DNA from: CAYVHB01 sp964450865
GTDB taxonomy: Bacteria > Bacillota > Clostridia > Saccharofermentanales > UBA5734
Length of the DNA stretch: 8,950 bases
Direction of reading: 5' to 3'
Assembly: GCA_964450865.1 (NCBI GenBank)
Contig: CAYVHB010000063.1
Location: forward strand, 1 to 8,950
Below, piece by piece: positions 1 to 5,395 of the stretch. The position numbers were made by a program, and so were the translations under genes. Positions within the stretch are counted from its first letter, which is position 1, and each line of letters begins with the position of its first letter. Under the pieces are notes generated by a model. It ran no database searches. It was not told where the DNA came from and was given only the letters and a program-made list of their open reading frames with translations.

Positions 1-124
1 ACATCCAGTTGGTATCAAAGGCCTCTTTCATATATGTAAGCTCTGGCCCGTGCATCGTCGGACTGCTGAGCCATACTTTTTTCTCAAATGGTTTGAAGTC
101 GTGGTTTTCTGCAATAAAAGCCAT
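1..124 (-). CDS. DegT/DnrJ/EryC1/StrS sugar aminotransferase, N-terminal part only (runs off the left edge)
   Basis: This is the first 41 codons of a PLP-dependent nucleotide-sugar aminotransferase, starting ATG at 124. The peptide includes VWLSSPTMHGPELTYMKEAF followed by DTNW. This is the family's usual opening, a (W/Y)LSSP strand then a helix ending DTNW, just before the substrate-binding loop. It aligns without gaps to the start of the aminotransferase at 2202 (YLSSPHMSDE, VKEAFDTNW). The enzymes transfer an amino group from glutamate to a keto-sugar on a UDP or dTDP carrier in the cytoplasm. The ribosome binding site is only fair (AAGGGA about 11 nt upstream). The PLP-binding part lies outside the window, so integrity cannot be judged. 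No stop or frameshift occurs in the visible part, unlike the two copies to its right. It is probably the functional aminotransferase that replaced them (inference). Confidence 0.8.
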   Translation of the reverse strand, partial: MAFIAENHDFKPFEKKVWLSSPTMHGPELTYMKEAFDTNWM

Positions 125-196
125 CGTACGTTATCCCTTTCTCTATTCTGTACCCCGACAGTAATAAATTCGTTAAGACCCCTCGGGTGAATTCCT

Positions 197-471
197 TTAT
201 GATAATTGCAAGTTTATGCGTAAAACACTCGGTTTAGCGCCAAATATGCGCCGTAATGCGACTATTTGCCTAGTTGCCGCAGTTCCACATAAAAGTGCAA
301 CAGCGTATTTACACCCGAATTTTACGCCGCAAGACGCTCGATCCCGTTAATGTTTTTCCCGACCGTTGACCTCCAGTTTGTCTGAAAAGCCTTGGTCATA
401 TATTGAAGTTCCTCATCGTGCATCGTCGGCGAGGACAACCAGACTTAATGATGGAAAGAATTCAAATACAT
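197..471 (-). pseudogene. Fossil DegT-family aminotransferase, 5' part, with an in-frame stop and frameshifts
   Basis: A good ribosome binding site (AAGAGGAG, five bases before ATG 471) opens a reading frame that hits TAA at its ninth codon. Immediately after it comes VWLSSPTMHDEELQYMTKAF then QTNW, nearly the same as the copy at the left edge. It continues with weaker matches (G.NIN..E...AA) to the 2202 gene. A second TAA and a frame change follow near 321. In the new frame CKYAVALLCGTAA is recognisable as the PLP phosphate-binding segment (family KYAVALSSGTAA), around 275-313. Similarity then fades and the frame stops at 197. The middle and C-terminal parts, including the PLP lysine, are missing. 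This is a dead gene: the start signals and N-terminus are preserved and the rest is scrambled. Confidence in homology is high for 370-444 and 275-313 and low elsewhere. Confidence 0.75.
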
Positions 472-758
472 ATAATCTCCTCTTATACCAAAAAGCAGCG
501 TTTAAATCCGCTTTTTTAACAGCAATTACTTCAACGTTTTCATAAATCTGTCTCTATAAACACCTTGATGTTATGAAGATAATTACATTACGTTATTTAA
601 TTCGTATCAGAAACTTATCTTTGATAATATCCGAACGGTATGTAATCTTGATTTATGTAGCAATCGAGCCACATAATCAAGCCGATAAGCCCTTATTTCA
701 GCCCTTTTTAAGCCGTTTTTGCTTCATAATGCCCTGTATAAAACTTGTCCTCATGTAA
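472..758. other. AT-rich stretch without a gene
   Basis: No open frame here resembles a protein. Going leftward on the minus strand it leads to the fossil aminotransferase at 471. The only structure I see is the hairpin at 490-516 and, at the right end (742-758), a 17-base match to the boundary of the tandem repeat units (AACTTGTCCTCATGTAA). A minimal ATG-AAA-ACG-TTG-AAG-TAA frame lies near 525-543 on the minus strand, upstream of the hairpin, but it has only a weak ribosome binding site and I do not claim it as a leader peptide. Confidence 0.5.
490..516 (-). other. A/T-flanked hairpin upstream of the fossil aminotransferase
   Basis: AAAAAGC and GCTTTTT form a perfect 7-bp inverted repeat around a 13-base interior. 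On either strand the stem ends in a T run, so it could act as a weak intrinsic terminator. It sits directly before the ribosome binding site of the fossil gene (477-484). That is the same arrangement as the stronger terminator before the aminotransferase at 2202. The stem is AT-rich and short, so terminator strength is doubtful. Confidence 0.35.
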
Positions 759-987
759 AAATTAAAGAGAAAGAAAAAGAGAAAAATTATTGTATAAGAT
801 AGCCAATTCGGTTCCGATATATGACCTGCTTTGGTTGTTTTGCACAAATTTTCGCGTTATTTTCTTTTTTTCATGCAGGGTTTTAATAATATTATCAGCT
901 TAATTCACAATATGTTGTATACACCGTTCTCTAACTCACTATATTTTGTATAGACATTTTAACAGTTAGGAACTTGTCCTCATTAAA
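759..987. repeat. Decayed copy of the 218-bp tandem repeat
   Basis: This 229-bp stretch is bounded on both sides by the same boundary motif as the intact units (AACTTGTCCTCAT... at 742 and at 971). Its right 35 bases still align to the intact units (ACTATATTTTGTATAGACAT against ACTACATATTGTGCCGTCAT, then GTTAGG). The rest has lost clear similarity and contains a purine tract at 761-787. It reads as the oldest member of the array. That the whole stretch is homologous rather than only its ends is an inference. Confidence 0.45.
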
Positions 988-1641
988 AAATCACATCTAA
1001 CTTTTTTGAGCTTAAAAGCGGGCTTTCTTGCCGTTTTTGACCACTTTTTGTACTTTTTGACGGTATAATTCTTATCGCCATCGACAGTTGCTATCGTTTT
1101 GTATTGTTTTACTCCCTGATTTTACATTATATTGTGTTCTCTTATAAGCTTCTATACTACATATTGTGCCGTCATTCCGACGGTTAGGAACTTGTCACCA
1201 TGTAAAATTCACATCTAACTTTTTTGAGCTTAAAAGCGGGCTTTCTTGCCGTTTTCGACCACTTTTTGTACTTTTTGACGGTATAAATCTTATCGCCATC
1301 GACAGTTGCTATCGTTTTGTATTGTTTTACGCCCTGATTTTACATTATATTGTGTTCTCTTATAAGCCTCTATACTACATATTGTGCCGTCATTCCGACG
1401 GTTAGGAACTTGTCACCATGTAAAATTCACATCTAACTTTTTTGAGCTTAAAAGCGGGCTTTCTTGCCGTTTTCGACCACTTTTTGTACTTTTTGACGGT
1501 ATAAATCTTATCGCCATCGACAGTTGCTATCGTTTTGTATTGTTTTACGCCCTGATTTTACATTATATTGTGTTCTCTTATAAGCCTCTATACTACATAT
1601 TGTGCCGTCATTCCGACGGTTAGGAACTTGTCACCATGTAA
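988..1641. repeat. Three tandem 218-bp repeat units
   Basis: Units run 988-1205, 1206-1423 and 1424-1641, exactly 218 bp each. I find no difference between the second and third units across the shifted alignment at 1189-1406 and 1407-1624. The corresponding first unit (971-1188) differs at about nine positions, five of them within its leftmost 20 bases. Each unit carries an inverted repeat CCGTC-ATTCC-GACGG and a short palindrome AAAGCGGGCTTT, and ends in GTCACCATGTAA. The right end of the array (1641) is the exact point where the aminotransferase coding sequence is broken. The units have no transposase and no terminal inverted repeats that I can see, and are not spacer-repeat organised, so neither an insertion sequence nor a CRISPR array fits. 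The two plus-strand 79-codon frames that recur here look like chance frames. The minus strand holds a lysine-rich 51-codon frame without a start codon. Confidence 0.95.
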
Positions 1642-2202
1642 CGAGAAGATGCCATAATCGCCAAACGTACCGGTCATCTTGCCTTTATAGGTCGTTCCCA
1701 GGCTCTCTGCAGCATCCTCGATCAGAACGACATTGTGGGCCTTGCACATGGCTACGATCGGATCAAGGTCAGCTGCCAGGCCATAAAGGTGGACTACTAT
1801 GACAGCCTTAACTTGCGGGTACTTCTTGAATGCTTCCTCAAGGGCTTTAGGACATATGTTCCAGGTCTCTTCATCGCTGTCGATAAAGACCGGGATCGCA
1901 TGTTCATAGAGGATTGGATTAGCCGTTGCAGCAAAGGTCAGGCTCTGGCAGAAGACGATATCGCCTGGGCCGACACCGGCAGCGCGCAAAGCCATATGAA
2001 TAGCAGCGGTGCCAGATGACAGGGCCGCAGCAGCCTTAATGCCAACCTTTGCGGCGAACTCTTTTTCAAACTCATTGACGTTCGTGCCGAGGGGGGCGAT
2101 CCAGTTGGTATCGAACGCTTCCTTGACATAGGCTTGTTCGTAGCCTTCATCGCTCATATGCGGGGATGACAGATAAATGCGTGGCTTTGACTGAGTTGAC
2201 AT
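1588..2202 (-). pseudogene. DegT/DnrJ/EryC1/StrS sugar aminotransferase, truncated at half length by the tandem repeat
   Basis: The protein is a fold-type I PLP aminotransferase for a keto-sugar nucleotide, close in pattern to PglE-like enzymes of bacillosamine-type pathways. Start ATG 2202 has a good ribosome binding site (TAAGAGGA, 8 nt upstream). Visible motifs are DTNW (31-34), the phosphate-binding SSGTAA (62-67), SLTFAATANPI (87-97), VVHLYGLAADLDPI, and IEDAAESLGT with D163 for the PLP ring nitrogen. GTFGDYGIFS ends at residue 187. The next base (1641) is repeat sequence, which adds LHGDKFLTVGMTAQYVV and stops at 1588. The family is about 380-400 residues, so half the protein, including the dimer and substrate regions, is gone. 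The added tail happens to place a lysine where the PLP lysine belongs (family SFNGNK). Without the C-terminal half it should be inactive. Its upstream promoter and leader remain intact. Confidence 0.88.
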
Positions 2203-2237
2203 TTTGCTTATCCTCTTAGTCTTTTTGTTATTTACAG

Positions 2238-2275
2238 AAAAACGCGGCCGACCATCACTACATGATCGACCGCGT
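2238..2275 (-). terminator. Intrinsic terminator in the aminotransferase leader
   Basis: On the minus strand ACGCGGTCGATCA, a TGTAG loop and TGATGGTCGGCCGCGT form a long, mostly paired GC-rich stem with small mismatches, followed at once by TTTTTC. This is the clearest terminator in the window. It lies between the end of the regulator gene (2352) and the aminotransferase start (2202). Because a strong predicted promoter lies just upstream at 2294-2322, it may act as an attenuator for the aminotransferase and not only as the end of the regulator transcript. Confidence 0.75.
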
Positions 2276-2279
2276 GACC

Positions 2280-2325
2280 AGTTTCATTTGTCTATGATAC
2301 CATGACTTACTACATTTGTGAAACT
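2280..2325. promoter_or_regulatory. Inverted repeat enclosing the aminotransferase promoter (candidate operator)
   Basis: AGTTTCA (2280-2286) and TGAAACT (2319-2325) form a perfect 7-bp inverted repeat. One arm covers most of the -35 box and the other covers the predicted transcription start. CATTTGT also occurs once next to each arm. A bound dimer could block the promoter, and the neighbouring winged-helix regulator is the obvious candidate protein. This is inference: the arms do not clearly match the palindrome at 3034-3050. Confidence 0.4.
2294..2322 (-). promoter_or_regulatory. Sigma-A promoter for the aminotransferase gene
   Basis: On the minus strand, TTCACA (2322-2317, five of six consensus bases), a 17-bp spacer and TATCAT (2299-2294, five of six) preceded by an extended TG make a near-consensus promoter. 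Transcription would start near 2287. The transcript would enter the terminator hairpin after about 12 nt and reach the start codon after about 85 nt. It lies just past the 3' end of the regulator gene, so the aminotransferase can be transcribed separately from the genes to the right. Confidence 0.6.
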
Positions 2326-2351
2326 ATCTCATTAATGATTCCATTCCACCT

Positions 2352-2912
2352 TCAAATAAGCAAATCGGTTTCAAACATGTAACATGACGCTTCATAAGCC
2401 AAATGAACATGATCATCAGAAAGAAACAATACAATTGTCCCCTTCATTCCATCTTCAATCGATCCCAGCTCCCCGCTCTCGACCATCCTTATCTGAACGC
2501 CAGGTCTATCCCGCAAATACTCCCCAACCGTCATCTCTACCAGGCCCCTCAGTTCTCCTTCCGGCATACAGCAGACAATCTGCTCATATATCTCACAATA
2601 CCGATCCAGCTTGCGGCGAATTCGCTCCTTGGTGCTTTGGATCGCCTGATAATGATGCCGAATATAATGGACAGTTTTGCTGGCCTTTTCAGCCAGTCCC
2701 TGGGGTGTCAGGTAATAGATGACGCGGTTTGCAGGTATCGTCTCCATCTTGATCAGGCCTTCACGGATCATTTTCTGTAAAAGCAGATTGACCGAGCCCA
2801 GGGACAGACCGGTCCGGTGCGAGAGCTCGCGTTGTGTCAGTTCACTATTGCTGTCTATTTCATTGAGCAGAATATAGTCTTTATCGTGTTCTGGCATCTG
2901 AGTCGGGCTCAT
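2352..2912 (-). CDS. MarR-type winged-helix regulator, EPS-associated
   Basis: This is a 186-residue DNA-binding protein. Residues 12-75 form a winged helix: LTQRELSHRTGLSLGSVNLL supplies the helix-turn-helix (25-44), followed by IREGLIKM and a wing ending YYLTPQGLAEKA (66-77). The LS.RTGLSLG.VN...LI..GL pattern and the YYLTP.G..EKA ending are those of the MarR-like regulators found in exopolysaccharide clusters. Those are usually about 110 residues. This one carries about 108 more (a basic helix near 80-110, then a mixed domain with GTIVLFLSDDHVHLAYEA), perhaps for ligand sensing or dimerisation. I chose ATG 2912 over ATG 2930. GAGGAG stands six bases before 2912, inside the longer reading, whereas nothing precedes 2930. 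The gene looks intact. Its likely targets are its own upstream region and the aminotransferase promoter (inference). Confidence 0.82.
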   Translation of the reverse strand: MSPTQMPEHDKDYILLNEIDSNSELTQRELSHRTGLSLGSVNLLLQKMIREGLIKMETIPANRVIYYLTPQGLAEKASKTVHYIRHHYQAIQSTKERIRRKLDRYCEIYEQIVCCMPEGELRGLVEMTVGEYLRDRPGVQIRMVESGELGSIEDGMKGTIVLFLSDDHVHLAYEASCYMFETDLLI

Positions 2913-2934
2913 GAAGCACTCCTCTGTCATCTAC

Positions 2935-2954
2935 ATGATCTAATGATGATCTAA
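2935..2954. promoter_or_regulatory. Direct repeat upstream of the regulator start
   Basis: ATGATCTAA occurs at 2935-2943 and 2946-2954, one helical turn (11 bp) apart, 23 bases before the regulator start codon. It would lie in the 5' leader or over the end of the promoter. Autoregulation is possible. The support is the repeat alone. Confidence 0.3.
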
Positions 2955-3033
2955 ATGCTGGATGGTTTCGTGTTTGATTCATTTGATTATAATGTAGATA
3001 AGCTAGACAATTTTCATAAACCATTTATTTCAT

Positions 3034-3050
3034 TGTTCAAATATTGAACA
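3034..3050. promoter_or_regulatory. Perfect 17-bp palindrome in the capD-regulator intergenic region (candidate operator)
   Basis: TGTTCAA-ATA-TTGAACA is a perfect 7-3-7 inverted repeat about 120 bp before the regulator start. Its size and symmetry suit a winged-helix dimer. On the minus strand its right half contains TTGAAC, which with TATGAA 16 bp downstream could be a weak promoter. An ATTATAAT also lies at 2986-2993 but lacks a good -35. No GC-rich terminator follows capD. The T run at 3061-3066 on the minus strand follows only an AT-rich imperfect stem, so capD read-through into the regulator is possible. Confidence 0.5.
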
Positions 3051-3096
3051 TCAAGCGCATAAAAAAGTCATCAATCAATAATGATAATACCTGGGA

Positions 3097-5025
3097 TTAA
3101 ATATCTGCGCCATACGAGCGTTCAAGCCCCTGCGCCTCGATTTCATAGTTCCGAACCATCCAGTCCAGCTTGTCGCGATATTCCTCATTCTCCCAGCGGA
3201 TGATGCGGCGCAGCTGCGTGATTTCGCGGCCTAGAGTCGCCGTATCGTGGATCGGCCTCAGGCGGAAGATCATCTTGTGCCTGGTCGTGTCGAGGTTTTC
3301 TTTATCGAGCATCAGTTCTTCGTACATCTTCTCACCCGGGCGCAGGCCGGTGAATTCGATGCGGACATCGGTATCGGGCTCAAGGCCACTGAGGCGGATC
3401 AGGTTCTTGGCCAGGTCGAGGATGCGGACCGGTTCGCCCATATCGAGGACGAAGATATCGCCATGTTCGGCGAAAGCGCCGGCCTGGATCACAAGGCGGG
3501 ACGCTTCGGGGATGGTCATGAAATAGCGCGTGATCTCCGGATGGGTGACCGTGACCCGGCGTTCATTGCGGATCTGCTGCTTGAAGATCGGGATGACACT
3601 GCCATTGCTGCCCAGGACATTGCCGAAGCGGACCGCGGCAAAATGAGTCGACGGATGGAGCAGGGCATAGGTCTGGATCATCATCTCGGCGATGCGTTTC
3701 GTCGAGCCCATCACGTTGGTCGGATTGACCGCCTTGTCCGTCGAGATCAGCACAAAACGCTTGACCTGGTACTTGACGGCTGTCTCGGCGACCAGACAGG
3801 TGCCGAGGATATTGTTCTTGACGGCCTCGCCGGGACTGTCTTCCATCAGGGGCACATGTTTGTGGGCCGCGGCATGGAAAACGACCGTCGGCCGGTATTC
3901 CTTGAAAACCTTGTCCAGGCGTGAGCCATCGCGCACTGAACCGATCAGGACGCGCAGATTCAGCTCATCCCGGTAGCGCGACTTCAGTTCATACTGCAGC
4001 TGGTAGGCATTGTTTTCATAGATGTCAAAGACAATCAGCAGCCTGGGCTGGTAGACGGCAATCTGGCGGCACAGTTCCGAGCCGATCGAGCCGCCGCCGC
4101 CGGTGACCAGCACCACCTGGTCTTTCAGATAACCGGCAATGGCATCGGTATCAAGCTGGACCTCATCGCGGCCGAGCAGGTCCTCGATCTCGACATCCTT
4201 GATATCGGCGACCGTGACCTTGCCATCAATCATCTCATGGATATTGGGGATGATCTTCAGTTCACAGGTAGTCCGGCTGCTGATCTCGACGATCTCGCGC
4301 ACCGCGCGGCGCGAAGCCGAGGGAATGGCCAGGACGATCATGTCGATCTTGTACTTGTCGACAACCGTGGGGATATCATAGCGGTCACCGACGACCGGGA
4401 TGCCGAGGATCCGGAAAGAGTGGGTCTGTTTGTCATCATCGATGACCACGACGGGGACATGGGTGTAATGATTCAAGAGTTCGCGGATGATCTGGCTGCC
4501 GACACTGCCGGCGCCGACGATCATCACCCGGCGCAGGGCCGGGGCCGGAGGCGGGGCCACGCTGGCGCTGGCGACAAAGGGCAGGCTAATCTCATGGTTC
4601 AGGATTTCCGGTATGATGATCCGCGACTGGAGAAAGCGGAAAGTGACGCGCACACCGATGATTGTCAGGACGGCCATCATCCAGAAGATCAGGTAGACCG
4701 ACCAGGGGAAACGATGCTTCAGGACAGTCATCAGGGCGGCCATCAGCTGGGTATGGAGAATCGTGCCCAGGTAAATCGTGGCATATTCACGGACACTGGC
4801 AAAGCGCCAGATCTGGTCATAGAAGCCAAAGACAAAATAGAGAACCAGGCCGCTGGCGATGAACGGCACAATGAAATAGGCCAGGGTTGCCAGATAGTTG
4901 GCCGGAATGGTGCCATCGAAACGAACCAGCAAAGCACCCCAGAGACTTAAAGTCACCAGGATCGTATCAACGATGATCATCACGACTTTGCGCAAGCTGA
5001 GGGTTCGACTGCCGATATGAACCAT
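3097..5025 (-). CDS. capD: CapD/PglF/WbpM-type membrane UDP-sugar 4,6-dehydratase
   Basis: This 642-residue enzyme probably converts UDP-GlcNAc (or a similar UDP-sugar) to its 4-keto-6-deoxy form, the first step toward bacillosamine- or FucNAc-type sugars. About four membrane helices (roughly 13-35, 45-68, 84-102, 109-127) precede a linker with SASVAPPPAPA (152-162). A first Rossmann domain has GAGSVGSQII (171-180). The catalytic short-chain dehydrogenase domain begins VLVTGGGGSIGSEL (305-318). AAAHKHVPLMEDSP (385-398), STDKAVNPTNVMGSTKR (428-444) and RFGNVLGS (466-473) follow. D430, K431 and M439 occupy the catalytic positions, with Met instead of Tyr as is usual in the long family members. 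Length is typical. ATG 5025 is fixed by AAGGAGG eight bases upstream. It sits 370 nt after capC. Its product would be the natural substrate for the DegT aminotransferases at the left. Confidence 0.93.
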   Translation of the reverse strand: MVHIGSRTLSLRKVVMIIVDTILVTLSLWGALLVRFDGTIPANYLATLAYFIVPFIASGLVLYFVFGFYDQIWRFASVREYATIYLGTILHTQLMAALMTVLKHRFPWSVYLIFWMMAVLTIIGVRVTFRFLQSRIIIPEILNHEISLPFVASASVAPPPAPALRRVMIVGAGSVGSQIIRELLNHYTHVPVVVIDDDKQTHSFRILGIPVVGDRYDIPTVVDKYKIDMIVLAIPSASRRAVREIVEISSRTTCELKIIPNIHEMIDGKVTVADIKDVEIEDLLGRDEVQLDTDAIAGYLKDQVVLVTGGGGSIGSELCRQIAVYQPRLLIVFDIYENNAYQLQYELKSRYRDELNLRVLIGSVRDGSRLDKVFKEYRPTVVFHAAAHKHVPLMEDSPGEAVKNNILGTCLVAETAVKYQVKRFVLISTDKAVNPTNVMGSTKRIAEMMIQTYALLHPSTHFAAVRFGNVLGSNGSVIPIFKQQIRNERRVTVTHPEITRYFMTIPEASRLVIQAGAFAEHGDIFVLDMGEPVRILDLAKNLIRLSGLEPDTDVRIEFTGLRPGEKMYEELMLDKENLDTTRHKMIFRLRPIHDTATLGREITQLRRIIRWENEEYRDKLDWMVRNYEIEAQGLERSYGADI

Positions 5026-5040
5026 GGATGATGCCTCCTT

Positions 5041-5395
5041 TCATTCAGGGTGACTGAAGGGCTGGATTCGCGCGGTTCGCGCTGCCGATTGTAGCGCAGC
5101 AAAGCGCAGGTTCGGGCCAGCGGCGCCTGACCCGGTTTGGCTAAACCAGAGTACAGTCACAGCCGGCGTGGGAGACGTTGATGATGCACCTTGACCAGGG
5201 GGAACATTGATCGGTGAATGGTAGAAAAGTCGAGGGTCAGCAGGTGATGCGGGGCTGGATCGGGGTGGATCAGCAACGTCGGATATATGCAGTCCGCTAG
5301 CCGGGTGATTGCCGGAACAGATGCGCCGGGCCAGGGGATGATGGGGCTGGGCCAGATTAGTGGTGTCAGGGGTGTTGGTGGCGTTAGGGTAGATA
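5041..5395. other. Spacer between capC and capD without a recognisable gene
   Basis: GC-rich, about 370 nt between the capC stop and the capD start, in a cluster whose other genes overlap. A long open frame on the minus strand covers it, but it runs out of phase through capC and gives a Pro/Ser-rich sequence resembling no protein I know, so I treat it as a shadow. Visible structures are a perfect small hairpin GGTTT-GGCT-AAACC (5134-5147), a doubled TTCGCGC near 5067-5084, and, on the minus strand, TACAAT near 5090 without a good -35. It may be a long untranslated leader for capD or the remains of a lost gene. Confidence 0.45.

Noticed and set aside
573..758. 61-codon plus-strand frame
   Set aside because: No ribosome binding site, no resemblance to known proteins, and it runs through AT-rich DNA into the repeat boundary.
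1166..1623. Two identical 79-codon plus-strand frames in the repeat units
   Set aside because: They start with GTG, have no ribosome binding site, each spans a unit boundary, and the Phe/Cys/Tyr-rich sequence looks like AT-rich chance translation. Their identity follows from the DNA repeat.
988..1641. CRISPR array
   Set aside because: The units are 218 bp and identical throughout, with no short repeat alternating with unique spacers, and no cas genes are present.
988..1641. Insertion sequence or miniature inverted-repeat element
   Set aside because: I see no terminal inverted repeats at the unit ends, no target duplication at 1641 and no transposase. Tandem head-to-tail copies without a spacer are unusual for such elements.
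2913..2930. Longer regulator starting at ATG 2930
   Set aside because: The only good ribosome binding site (GAGGAG) lies downstream of that ATG and six bases before ATG 2912.
3247..4950. Plus-strand frames opposite capD (225 and 237 codons)
   Set aside because: Asp/His/Gly-rich antisense translations of a well-supported gene.
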